Source: Clusia tigrina
Lineage: Eukaryota > Arthropoda > Insecta > Diptera > Clusiidae
Reading direction: 5' to 3'
Assembly: GCA_920105625.2 (NCBI GenBank)
Contig: OV050030.1
Span: forward strand, 238,421,889 to 238,485,888
DNA length: 64,000 nt
A program made the position numbers and the translations under genes. Positions within the stretch are counted from its first letter, which is position 1; every line of letters begins with the position of its first letter. The notes beneath the pieces are model-generated. The model did not search any database and was not told the DNA's origin. It was given only the letters and a program-made list of their open reading frames with translations. Positions 38,701-50,460 of this stretch are shown one piece after another.

Positions 38701-41030
38701 GTTAGGGCCATTTGATGTTTTTTCAGTGTTTGATTTGGGACTCACGGGTAGCATAGCTTTGAGCGATAGCTTAAATTGACAAGAGGCTCGAGTACTTTAT
38801 TGTTACAAAATTTCAAGGTTTTATGACGCTCCAGTAAACAGTTACAAGCATTTGTATGTTGCAAACTTTGATAGGTGTAGGATGTACCGTATAGAAGTTA
38901 GGGCCATTTGAAGTTTTATCAGTGTCTGATTTGGGACTCAAGGGTAGCATAGCTTTGAGCGATAGCTTAAATTGACAAGAGGCTCGAGTACTTTATTGTT
39001 AAAAACTTCAAGATTTTATGACGCTCCAGTAAAAAGTTACAAGCATTTGAATGTTGCAAACTTTGATAGGTGTAGGACGTACCGTATAGAAGTTAGGGCC
39101 ATTTCAAGTTTTATCAGTGTGTGATTTGGGACTCAAGGGTCGCATAGCTCTGAGTGATAGCTTAAATTGACAAGAGGCTCGAGTACTTTATTGTTACTAA
39201 ATTTCAAGGTTTTATGACACTCCAGTAAAAAGTTACAAGCATTTGTATGTTGCAAACTTTGATAGGTGTAGGACGTACCGTATAGAAGTTAGGGCCATTT
39301 GAAGGTTTATCAGTGTCTGATTTGGGACTCAAGGGTAGCATAGCTTTGAGCGATAGCTTAAATTGACAAGAGGCTGGAGTACTTTATTGTTACAAAATTT
39401 CAAGGCTTTATGACGATCCAGTAAAAAGTTACAAGCATTTGTATGTTGCAAACTTTGATAGGTGTAGGACGTACCGTATAGAAGTTAGGGCCATTTGAAG
39501 TTTTATCAGTGTTTGATTTGGGACTCAAGGGTAGCATAGCTTTGAGCGATAGCTTAAATTGACAAGAGGATCGAGTACTTTATTGTTACAAAATTTCAAA
39601 GTTTTATGACGCTCCAGTAGAAAGTTACAAGCATTTGTATGTTGCAAACTTTGATAGGTGTAGGACGTACCGTAAAGAAGTTAGGGCCATCTGAAGTTTT
39701 ATCAGTGTTTGATTTGGGACTCATAGCTTTGAGCGATAGCTGAAATTGACAAGAGGCTCTTGTACTTTATTGTTACAAAATTTCAAGGTTTTATGACGCT
39801 CCAGTAAAAAGTTACAAGCATTTGTATGTTGCAAACTTTGATAGCTGTAGGACGTACCGTATAGAAGTTAGGGCCATTTGAAGGTTTTTCAGTGTTTGAT
39901 TAGGGACTCACGGGTTGCATAGCTTTGAGCGATAGCTTAAATTGACAAGAGGCTCGAGTACTTTATTGTTACAAAATTTCAAGGTTTTATGACGCTCCAG
40001 TAAAAATTTACAAGCATTTATATGTTGCAAACTTTGATAGGTTTAGGACGTACCGTATAGAAGTTAGGGCCATTTGAAGTTTTATCAGTGTTTGATTTGG
40101 GACTCAAGGGTAGTATAGCTTTGAGCGATAGCTTTAATTGATAAGAGGCTCGAGTACTTTATTGTTACAAAATTTCAAGGTGCTATGACGCTAAAGTAAA
40201 AAGTTACAAGCATTTGAATGTTGCAAACTTTGATAGGTGTAGGACGTACCATATAGAAGTTAGGGCCATTTGAAGTTTTATCAGTGTTTGATTTGGGACT
40301 CAAGGGTAGCATAGCTTTGAGCGATAGCTTAAATAGACAAGACGCTCGAATACTTTATTGTTACAAAATTTCAAGGTTTTATGACGCTCCAGTAAAAAGT
40401 TACAAGCATTTGTATGTTACAAACTTTGATAGGTGTAGGACGTACCGTATAGAAGTTAGTGCCATTTGAAGTTTTATCAGTGTTTGATTTGGGACTCAAG
40501 GGTAGCATAGCTTTGAGCGATAGCTTAAATTGACAAGAGGCTCGAGTACTTTATTGTTACAAAATTTCAAGGCTTTATGACGCTCCAGTAAAAAGTTACA
40601 AGAATTTGTATGTTGCAAACTTTGATAGGTGTAGGACGGACTGTATAGAAGCTAGGGCCATTTGAAGTTTTATCAGTGTTTGATTTGGGACTCAAGGGTA
40701 GCATAGCTTTGAGCGATAGCTTAAATTGATAAGAGACTCGAGTACTTTATTGTTACAAAATTTCAAGGTTTTATGACGCTACAGTAAAAAGTTACAAGCA
40801 TTTGTATGTTGCAAACTTTGATAGGTGTAGGACGTACCGTATAGAAGTTAGGGCCATTTGAAGTTTTATCAGTGATTGATTTGGGACTCAAGGGTAGCAT
40901 AGCTTTGAGCAATAGATTAAATTGACAAAAGGCTCGAGTACTTTATTGTTACAAAATTTCAAGGTTTTATGACGCTCCAGTAAAAAGTTACAAGCATTTG
41001 TATGTTGCAAACTTTGATAGGTGTAGGACG
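38701..41030 (+). repeat. Intervening copy of the 9-mer content without the 147-bp monomer
   Basis: The run 38921-39670 repeats the order seen at 37021-37770 (AAAAACTTC, ATGACACTCC, GGCTGGAG, ATGACGATCC, GGATCGAG, CAGTAGAAAG). At 39661-39680, however, it reads ACCGTAAAGAAG and continues at full length, where the other blocks jump from ACCG to CAAGGG. It then reaches a 9-bp-deleted monomer at 39723. This looks like a related block in which the 49-bp deletion is absent, or has been removed by recombination. The rest is ordinary tandem monomer, including TATGACGCTAAAG near 40186. Confidence 0.75.
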
Positions 41031-41750
41031 TACCGTATAGAAGTTAGGGCCATTTAAAGTTTTATCAGTGTCTGATTTGGGACTCAAGGGTAGCATAGCT
41101 TTGAGCGATAGCTTAAATTGAAAAGAGGCTCGAGTACTTTATTGTTAAAAACTTCAAGATTTTATGACGCTCCAGTAAAAAGTTACAAGCATTTGAATGT
41201 TGCAAACTTTGATAGGTGTAGGACGTACCGTATAGAAGTTAGGGCCATTTGAAGTTTTATCAGTGTTTGATTTGGGACTCAAGGGTCGCATAGCTTTGAG
41301 CAATAGCTTAAATTGACAAGAGGCTCGAGTACTTTATTGTTACAAAATTTCAAGGTTTTATGACACTCCAGTAAAAAGTTACAAGCATTTGTATGTTGCA
41401 ATCTTTGATAGGTGTAGGACGTACCGTATAGAAGATAGGGCCATTTGAAGTTTTATCAGTGTCTGATTTGGGACTCAAAGGTAGCATAGCTTTGAGCGAT
41501 AGCTTAAATTGACAAGAGGCTGGAGTACTTTATTGTTACAAAATTTCAAGGCTTTATGACGATCCAGTAAAAAGTTACAAGCATTTGTATGTTGCAAACT
41601 TTGATAGGTGTAGGACGTACCGTATAAAAGTTAGGGCCATTTGAAGTTTTATCAGTGTTTGATTTGGGACTCAAGGGTAGCAGAGCTTTGAGCGATAGCT
41701 TAAATTGACAAGAGGATCGAGTACTTTATTGTTACAAAATTTCAAAGTTT

Positions 41751-41897
41751 TATGACGCTCCAGTAGAAAGTTACAAGCATTTGTATGTTGCAAACTTTGA
41801 TAGGTGTAGGACGTACCGCAAGGGTAGCATAGCTTTGAGCGATAACTTAAATTGACAAGAGGCTCGCGTACTTTATTGTTAAAAAATTTCAAGGCTT
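41751..41897 (+). repeat. Truncated 147-bp monomer, copy 2
   Basis: This copy has the same ACCG-to-CAAGGG junction and the same CAGTAGAAAG marker as the copy at 37704, so they descend from one deletion event. It lies in the first unit of the 1705-bp HOR and is followed by a TTTCAAGGCTTTATG monomer start. Confidence 0.95.
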
Positions 41898-43455
41898 TAT
41901 GACGCTCCAGTAAAAAGTTACAAGCATTTGTATGTTGCAAACTTTGATAGGTGTACGACGTACCGTATAGAAGTTAGGGCTATTTGAAGTTTTATCAGTG
42001 TTTGATTTGGGACTCAAGGGTAGCATAGCTTTGAGCGATAGCTTAAATTGACAAAATCCTCGAGTACTTTATTGTTACAAAATTTCAAGGTTTTATGACG
42101 CTCCAGTAAAAAGTTACAAGCATTTGTATGTTGCAAACTTTGATTGGTGTAGTACGTACCGTATAGAAGTTAGGGCCATTTGAAGTTTTATCAGTGTTTG
42201 ATTTGGGACTCAAGGGTACCATATCTTGGAGCGATAGCTTAAATTGACAAGAGGCTCGAGTACTTTATTGTTACAAAATTTCAAGGTTTTATGACGCTCC
42301 AGTAAAAAGTTACAAGCATTTGTATGTTGCAAACTTTGATAGGTGTAGGACGTACCGTATAGAAGTTAGGGCCATCTGAAGTTTTATCAGTGTTTGATTT
42401 GGGACTCATAGCTTTGAGCGATAGCTTAAATTGACAAGAGGCTCGAGTACTTTATTGCTACAAAATTTCAAGGTTTTATGACGCTCCAGTAAAAAGTTAC
42501 AAGCATTTGTATGTTGCAAACTTTGATAGGTGTAGAACGTACCGTATAGAAGTTAGGGCCATATGAAGTTTTATCAGTGTTTGATTTGGGACTCAAGGGT
42601 AGCATAGCTTTGAGCGATAGCTTAAATTGACAAGAGGCTCGAGTACTTTATTGTTACAAAATTTCAAGGTTTTATGACGCTCCAGTAAAAAGTTACAAGC
42701 ATTTGTATGTTGCAAACTTTGATAGGTGTAGGATGTACCGTATAGAAGTTAGGGCCATTTGAAGTTTTATCAGTGTCTGATTTGGGACTCAAGGGTAGCA
42801 TAGCTTTGAGCGATAGCTTAAATTGACAAGAAGCTCGAGTACTTTATTGTCAAAAACTTCAAGATTTTATGACGCTCCAGTAAAAAGTTACAAGCATTTG
42901 AATGTTGCAAACTTTGATAGGTGTAGGACGTACCGTATAGAAGTTAGGGCCATTTGAAGTTTTATCAGTGTGTGATTTGGGACTCAAGGGTCGCATAGCT
43001 TTGAGCGATAGCTTAAATTGACAAGAGGCTCGAGTACTTTATTGTTACTAAATTTCAAGGTTTTATGACACTCCAGTAAAAAGTTACAAGCATTTGTATG
43101 TTGCAAACTTTGATAGGTGTAGTACGTACCGTATAGAAGTTAGGGCCATTTGAAGTTTTATCAGTGTCTGATTTGGGACTCAAGGGTAGCATAGCTTTGA
43201 GCGATAGCTTAAATTGACAAGAGGCTGGAGTACTTTATTGTTACAAAATTTCAAGGCTTTATGACGATCCAGTAAAAAGTTACAAGCATTTGTATGTTGC
43301 AAACTTTGATAGGTGTAGGACGTACCGTATAGAAGTTAGGGCCATTTGAAGTTTTATCAGTATTTGATTTGGGACTCAAGGGTAGCAGAGCTTTGAGCGA
43401 TAGCTTAAATTGACAAGAGGATCGAGTACTTTATTGTTACAAAATTTCAAAGTTT

Positions 43456-43602
43456 TATGACGCTCCAGTAGAAAGTTACAAGCATTTGTATGTTGCAAAC
43501 TTTGATAGGTGTAGGACGTACCGCAAGGGTAGCATAGCTTTGAGCGATAACTTAAATTGACAAGAGGCTCGCGTACTTTATTGTTAAAAAATTTCAAGGC
43601 TT
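43456..43602 (+). repeat. Truncated 147-bp monomer, copy 3
   Basis: This short monomer has the same junction and linked substitutions, exactly 1705 bp after the previous copy. It lies in the second unit of the 9-mer HOR. Confidence 0.95.
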
Positions 43603-45160
43603 TATGACGCTCCAGTAAAAAGTTACAAGCATTTGTATGTTGCAAACTTTGATAGGTGTACGACGTACCGTATAGAAGTTAGGGCTATTTGAAGTTTTAT
43701 CAGTGTTTGATTTGGGACTCAAGGGTAGCATAGCTTTGAGCGATAGCTTAAATTGACAAAATCCTCGAGTACTTTATTGTTACAAAATTTCAAGGTTTTA
43801 TGACGCTCCAGTAAAAAGTTACAAGCATTTGTATGTTGCAAACTTTGATTGGTGTAGTACGTACCGTATAGAAGTTAGGGCCATTTGAAGTTTTATCAGT
43901 GTTTGATTTGGGACTCAAGGGTACCATATCTTGGAGCGATAGCTTAAATTGACAAGAGGCTCGAGTACTTTATTGTTACAAAATTTCAAGGTTTTATGAC
44001 GCTCCAGTAAAAAGTTACAAGCATTTGTATGTTGCAAACTTTGATAGGTGTAGAACGTACCGTATAGAAGTTAGGGCCATCTGAAGTTTTATCAGTGTTT
44101 GATTTGGGACTCATAGCTTTGAGCGATAGCTTAAATTGACAAGAGGCTCGAGTACTTTATTGCTACAAAATTTCAAGGTTTTATGACGCTCCAGTAAAAA
44201 GTTACAAGCATTTGTATGTTGCAAACTTTGATAGGTGTAGAACGTACCGTATAGAAGTTAGGGCCATTTGAAGTTTTATCAGTGTTTGATTTGGGACTCA
44301 AGGGTAGCATAGCTTTGAGCGATAGCTTAAATTGACAAGAGGCTCGAGTACTTTATTGTTACAAAATTTCAAGGTTTTATGACGCTCCAGTAAAAAGTTA
44401 CAAGCATTTGTATGTTGCAAACTTTGATAGGTGTAGGATGTACCGTATAGAAGTTAGGGCCATTTGAAGTTTTATCAGTGTCTGATTTGGGACTCAAGGG
44501 TAGCATAGCTTTGAGCGATAGCTTAAATTGACAAGAGGCTCGAGTACTTTATTGTCAAAAACTTCAAGATTTTATGACGCTCCAGTAAAAAGTTACAAGC
44601 ATTTGAATGTTGCAAACTTTGATAGGTGTAGGACGTACCGTATAGAAGTTAGGGCCATTTGAAGTTTTATCAGTGTGTGATTTGGGACTCGAGGGTCGCA
44701 TAGCTTTGAGCGATAGCTTAAATTGACAAGAGGCTCGAGTACTTTATTGTTACTAAATTTCAAGGTTTTATGACACTCCAGTAAAAAGTTACAAGCATTT
44801 GTATGTTGCAAACTTTGATAGGTGTAGTACGTACCGTATAGAAGTTAGGGCCATTTGAAGTTTTATCAGTGTCTGATTTGGGACTCAAGGGTAGCATAGC
44901 TTTGAGCGATAGCTTAAATTGACAAGAGGCTGGAGTACTTTATTGTTACAAAATTTCAAGGCTTTATGACGATCCAGTAAAAAGTTACAAGCATTTGTAT
45001 GTTGCAAACTTTGATAGGTGTAGGACGTACCGTATAGAAGTTAGGGCCATTTGAAGTTTTATCAGTATTTGATTTGGGACTCAAGGGTAGCATAGCTTTG
45101 AGCGATAGCTTAAATTGACAAGAGGATCGAGTACTTTATTGTTACAAAATTTCAAAGTTT

Positions 45161-45307
45161 TATGACGCTCCAGTAGAAAGTTACAAGCATTTGTATGTTG
45201 CAAACTTTGATAGGTGTAGGACGTACCGCAAGGGTAGCATAGCTTTAAGCGAGAACATAAATTGACAAGAGGCTCGCGTACTTTATTGTTAAAAAATTTC
45301 AAGGTTT
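45161..45307 (+). repeat. Truncated 147-bp monomer, copy 4
   Basis: This copy has the same 49-bp deletion in the third 9-mer unit. It carries extra private substitutions just after the junction (AGCTTTAAGCGAGAACATAAATT), so this unit has diverged since the HOR expanded. Confidence 0.95.
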
Positions 45308-45984
45308 TATGACGCTCCAGTAAAAAGTTACAAGCATTTGTATGTTGCAAACTTTGATAGGTGTACGACGTACCGTATAGAAGTTAGGGCTATTTGAAGT
45401 TTTATCAGTGTTTGATTTGGGACTCAAGGGTAGCATAGCATTGAGCGATAGCTTAAATTGACAAAATGCTCGAGTACTTTATTGTTACAAAATTTCAAGG
45501 TTTTATGACGCTCCAGTAAAAAGTTACAAGCATTTGTATGTTGCAAACTTTGATTGGTGTAGTACGTACCGTATAGAAGTTAGGGCCATTTGAAGTTTTA
45601 TCAGTGTTTGATTTGGGACTCAAGGGTACCATATCTTGGAGCGATAGCTTAAATTGACAAGAGGCTCGAGTACTTTATTGTTACAAAATTTCAAGGTTTT
45701 ATGACGCTCCAGTAAAAAGTTACAAGCATTTGTATGTTGCAAACTTTGATAGGTGTAGGACGTACCGTATAGAAGTTAGGGCCATCTGAAGTTTTATCAG
45801 TGTTTGATTTGGGACTCATAGCTTTGAGCGATAGCTTAAATTGACAAGAGGCTCGAGTACTTTATTGCTACAAAATTTCAAGGTTTTATGACGCTCCAGT
45901 AAAAAGTTACAAGCATTTGTATGTTGCAAACTTTGATAGGTGTAGAACGTACCGTATAGAAGTTAGGGCCATTTGAAGTTTTAT

Positions 45985-48348
45985 CAGTGTTTGATTTGGG
46001 ACTCAAGGGTAACATAGCTTTGAGCGATAGCTTAAATTGACAAGAGGCTCGAGTACTTTATTGTTACAAAATTTCAAGGTTTTATGATGCTCCAGTAAAA
46101 AGTTACAAGCATTTGTATGTTGCAAACTTTGATAGCTGTAGGACGTACCGTATAGAAGTTAGGGCCATTTGATGTTTTTTCAGTGTTTGATTTGGGACTC
46201 ACGGGTAGCATAGCTGTGAGCGATAGCTTAAATTGACGAGAGGCTCGAGTACTTTATTGTTACAAAATTTCAAGGTTTTATGGCGCTCCAGTAAAAAGTT
46301 ACAAGCATTTGTATGTTGCAAACTTTGATAGGTGTAGAACGTACCGTATAGAAGTTAGGGCCATTTGAAGTTGTATCAGTGTTTGATTTGGGACTCAAGG
46401 GTAGCATAGCTTTGAGCGAAACCTTAAATTGACAAGAGGCTCGAGTACTTTATTGTTACAAAATTTCAAGGTTTTATGACGGTCCAGTAAAAAGTTACAA
46501 GCATTTGAATGTTGCAACTTTGATAGGTGTAGGACGTGTCGCATAGAAGTTAGGGCCATTTGAAATTTCATCAGTGTTTGATTTGGGACTCAAGGGTAGC
46601 ATAGCTTTGAGCGCTAGCTAAAATTGACAAGAGGCTCGAGTAGTTTATTGTTACAAAATTTCAAGGTTTTATGACGCTCTAGTAAAAAGTTACAAGTATT
46701 TGTATGTTGCAAACTTTGATAGGTGTAGGACGTACCGTATAAAAGTTACGGCCATTTGTAGTTTTATCAGTGTTTGATTTGGGACTCAATGGTAGCATAT
46801 CTTGGAGCGATAGCTTAAATTGACAAGAGGCGCGAGTACTTTATTGCTACAAAATTTCAAGGTTTTATGACGCTCCAGTAAAAAGTTACAAGCATTTGTA
46901 TGTTGCAAACTTTGATAGGTGTAGGACGTACCGTATAGAAGTTAGGGCCATCTGAAGTTTTATCAGTGTTTGATTTGGGACTCATAGCTTTGAGCGATAG
47001 CTTAAATTGACAAGAGGCTCGAGTACTTTATTGCTACAAAATTTCAAGGTTTTATGACGCTCCAGTAAAAAGTTACAAGCATTTGTATGTTGCAAACTTT
47101 GATAGGTGTAGAACGTACCGTATAGAAGTTAGGGCCATTTGAAGTTTTATCAGTGTTTGATTTGGGACTCAAGGGTAGCATAGCTTTGAGCGATAGCTTA
47201 AATTGACAAGAGGCTCGAGTACTTTATTGTTACAAAATTTCAAGGTTTTATGACGCTCCAGTAAAAAGTTACAAGCATTTGTATGTTGCAAACTTTGATA
47301 GGTGTAGAACGTACCGTATAGAAGTTAGGGCCATTTGAAGCTTTATCAGTGTTTGATTTGGGACTCAAGGGTAGCATAGCTTTGAGCGATAGCTTAAATT
47401 GACAAGAGGCTCGAGTACTTTATTGTTACAAAATTTCAAGGTTTTATGACGCTCCAGTAAAAAGTTACAAGAATTTGTATGTTGCAAACTTTGATAGCTG
47501 TAGGACGTACCGTATAGAAGTTAGGGCCATTTGATGTTTTTTCAGTGTTTGATTTGGGACTCAAGGGTAACATAGCTTTGAGCGATAGCTTAAATTGACA
47601 AGAGGCTCGAGTACTTTATTGTTACAAAATTTCAAAGTTTTATGATGCTCCAGTAAAAAGTTACAAGCATTTGTATGTTGCAAACTTTGATAGCTGTAGG
47701 ACGTACCGTATAGAAGTTACGGCCATTTGATGTTTTTTCAGTGTTTGATTTGGGACTCACGGATAGCATAGCTGTGAGCGATAGCTTAAATTGACGAGAG
47801 GCTCGAGTACTTTATTGTTACAAAATTTCAAGGTTTTATGGCGCTCCAGTAAAAAGTTACAAGCATTTGTATGTTGCAAACTTTGATAGGTGTAGAACGT
47901 ACCGTATAGAAGTTAGGGCCATTTGAAGTTGTATCAGTGTTTGATTTGGGACTCAAGGGTAGCATAGCTTTGAGCGAAAGCTTAAATTGACAAGAGGCTC
48001 GAGTACTTTATTGTTACAAAATTTCAAGGTTTTATGACGCTCCAGTAAAAAGTTACAAGCATTTGAATGTTGCAACTTTGATAGGTGTAGGACGTGTCGC
48101 ATAGAAGTTAGGGCCATTTGAAATTTCATCAGTGTTTGATTTGGGACTCAAGGGTAGCATAGCTTTGAGCGCTAGCTAAAATTGACAAGAGGCTCGAGTA
48201 GTTTATTGTTACAAAATTTCAAGGTTTTATGACGCTCTAGTAAAAAGTTACAAGCATTTGTATGTTGCAAACTTTGATAGGTGTAGGACGTACCGTATAA
48301 AAGTTAGGGCCATTTGTAGTTTTATCAGTGTTTGATTTGGGACTCAAT
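45985..48348 (+). repeat. 8-monomer HOR, period 1558 bp, partial two copies
   Basis: The segment 45985-46790 repeats at 47543-48348. Shared variants are AAGGGTAACATAGC (near 46008 and 47566), TATGATGCTCC (46083 and 47641), GCTGTGAGCG (near 46213 and 47771), TTGACGAGAGG, TATGGCGCTCC, GTTGTATCAG, GTTGCAACTTTG (a 1-bp loss), GGACGTGTCGC (46533 and 48091) and GCGCTAGCTAAAATT. The period happens to equal that of the 8-mer at 3.7-7.5 kb, but the monomer contents differ. Confidence 0.82.
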
Positions 48349-50460
48349 GGTAGCATAGCTTTCAGCGATAGCTTAAATTGACAAGAGGCTCGAGTACTTC
48401 ATTGTTACAAATTTCAAGGTTATATGACGCTCCAGTAAAAAGTTACAAACATTTGTGTGTTGCAAACTTTGATAGGTGTAGGACGTACCGTATATAAGTT
48501 AGGGCCATTTGAAGTTTTATCAGTGTTTGATTTGGGACTCAAGGGTAGCATAGCTTGGAGCGATAGCTTAAATTGACAAGACGCTCGAGTACTTTATTGT
48601 TACAAAATTTCAAGGTTTTATGACGCTCCAGTAAAAAGTTACAAGCATTTGTATGTTGCAAATTTTGATAGGTGTAGGACGTACCGTATAGAAGTTAGGG
48701 CCATTTGAAGTTTTATCAGTGTTTGATTTGGGACTCAAGGGTAGCATAGCTTTGGGACTCAAGGGTGGCATAGCTTTGAGCGAAAGCTTAAATTGACAAG
48801 ATGCTCGAGTACTTTATTGTAACAAAATTTCAAGGTTTTATGACGCTCCAGTAAGAAGTTACAAGCATTTGTATGTTGCAAACTTTGATTGGTGTAGGAC
48901 GTACCGTATAGAAGTTAGGGCCATTTGAAGTTTTATCAGTGTTTTATTTGGGACTCAAGGGTAGCATAGCTTGGAGCGATAGCTTAAATTGACAAGACGC
49001 TCGAGTACTTTATTGTTACAAAATTTCAAGGTTTTATGACGCTCCAGTAAAAAGTTACAAGCATTTGTATGTTGCAAATTTTGATAGGTGTAGGACGTAC
49101 CGTATAGAAGTTAGGGCCATCTGAAGTTTTATCAGTGTTTGATTTGGGACTCATAGCTTTGAGCGATAGCTTAAATTGACAAGAGGCTCGAGTACTTTAT
49201 TGCTACAGAATTTCAAGGTTTTATGACGCTCCAGTAAAAATTTACAAGCATTTGTATGTTGCAAACTTTAATAGGTGTAGAACGTACCGTATAGAAGTTT
49301 GGGCCATTTGAAGTTTTATCAGTGTTTGATTTGGGACTCAAGGGTAGCATAGCTTTGAGCGAACGCTTAAATTGACAAGAGGCTCGAGTACTTTATTGTT
49401 ACAAAATTTCAAGGTTTTATGACGCTCCAGTAAAAATTTACTAGCATTTGTATGTTGCAAACTTTGATAGCTGTAGGACGTACCGTATAGAAGTTAGGGC
49501 CATTTGAAGTTTTTTCAGTGTTTGATTTGGGACTCACGGGTAGCATAGCTTTGAGCGATAGCTTAAATTGATAAGAGACTCGAGTACTTTATTGTTACAA
49601 AATTTCAAGGTGCTATGACGCTCCAGTAAAAAGTTACAAGCATTTGTATGTTGCAAACTTTGATAGGTGTAGGACGTACCATATAGAAGTTAGGACCATT
49701 TGAAGTTTTATCAGTGTTTGATTTGGGACTCAAGGGAAGCATAGCTTTGAGCGATATCTTAAATTGACAAGAGGCTCGAGTACTTTATTGTTACAAAATT
49801 TCAAGGTTTTATGACGCTGCAGTAAAAAGTTACAACCATTTGTATGTTGCAAACTTTGATAGGTGTAGGACGTACCGTATAGAAGTTAGGGCCATTTGTA
49901 GTTTTAACAGTGTTTGATTTGGGACTCAAGGGTAGCATAGCTTTCAGCGATAGCTTAAATTGACAAGACGCTCGAGTACTTTATTGTTACAAAATTTCAA
50001 GGTTTTATGACGCTCCAGTAAAAAGTTACAAGCATTTGTATGTTGCAAACTTTGATAGGTGTAGGACGTACCGTATAGAAGTTAGGGCCATTTGAAGTTT
50101 TATCAGTGTTTGATTTGGGACTCAAGGGCAGCATAGCTTTGAGCGAAAGCTTAAATTGACAAGAGGCTCGAGTACTTTATTGTTACAAAATTTCAAGGTT
50201 TTATGACGCTCCAATAAAAAGTTACAATCATTTGTATGTTGCAAACTTTGATAGGTGTAGGACGTACCGTATAGAAGTTAGGGCCATTTGAAGTTTTATC
50301 AGTGTCTGATTTGGGACTCAAGGGTAGCATAGCTTTGAGCGATAGCTTAAATTGACAAGAGGCTCGAGTACTTTATTGTTACAAAATTTCAAGGTTTTAT
50401 GACGCTCCAGTAAAAAGTTACAAGCATTTGTATGTTGCAAACTTTGATAGGTGTAGGACG
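48349..50460 (+). repeat. Zone resembling the left end of the window
   Basis: Monomer types typical of 1-28 kb reappear here: GCTTGGAGCG with GACAAGACGCTCG, CAAATTTTGATAGG, the last 9-bp-deleted monomer (49153), TATTGCTACAG, GAAGTTTGGGCC with GCGAACGCTT, and GATAAGAGACTCG with CAAGGTGCTATG. They follow the same order as in the left zone. A 220-bp monomer with a 24-bp internal duplication lies at 48619-48838. I see no gene. Confidence 0.78.
48730..48777 (+). repeat. 24-bp tandem duplication inside one monomer
   Basis: Monomer positions 112-135, beginning GGGACTCAAGGG and ending in CATAGCTTT, occur twice in a row at 48730-48753 and 48754-48777. The second copy differs by one base (GGGTGGC for GGGTAGC). 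The host monomer is therefore 220 bp (48619-48838), the longest in the window. It is the only clear insertion I found. Confidence 0.95.

Larger units (their letters stand above)
41030..46080 (+). repeat. 9-monomer HOR, period 1705 bp, about three copies
   Basis: Three consecutive units, starting near 41030, 42736 and 44441, share a period of 1705 bp. Markers are AAAACTTCAAG (41147, 42852, 44557), GCTGGAG (41519, 43224, 44929), the 147-bp monomers (41751, 43456, 45161), GTGTAGTACG (42149, 43854, 45559) and GGTACCATATCTTGG. The period is 9 x 196 minus 59: 49 bp from the short monomer, 9 bp from the 9-bp deletion and 1 bp from ATTGTTAAAAAC. The copies differ at scattered sites (AGCAGAGC at 41681 and 43386, AGCATAGC at 45091). 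It is the clearest multi-copy HOR in the window. Confidence 0.9.
2074..49160 (+). repeat. Family of 18 monomers with a shared 9-bp deletion
   Basis: In 18 monomers GGGACTCA is followed directly by TAGCTTTGAG, removing monomer positions 120-128. The last retained base of the junction is at 2078, 4409, 5967, 9876, 15352, 22592, 25325, 27472, 32363, 33530, 36264, 38361, 39723, 42408, 44113, 45818, 46984 and 49153. CA dinucleotides flank the lost segment, as expected for a slippage or microhomology deletion. Nearly all copies also have CATCTGAAG instead of CATTTGAAG just upstream, and many are followed by TATTGCTACA, so they are one lineage. None occurs right of 49.2 kb. Confidence 0.92.
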
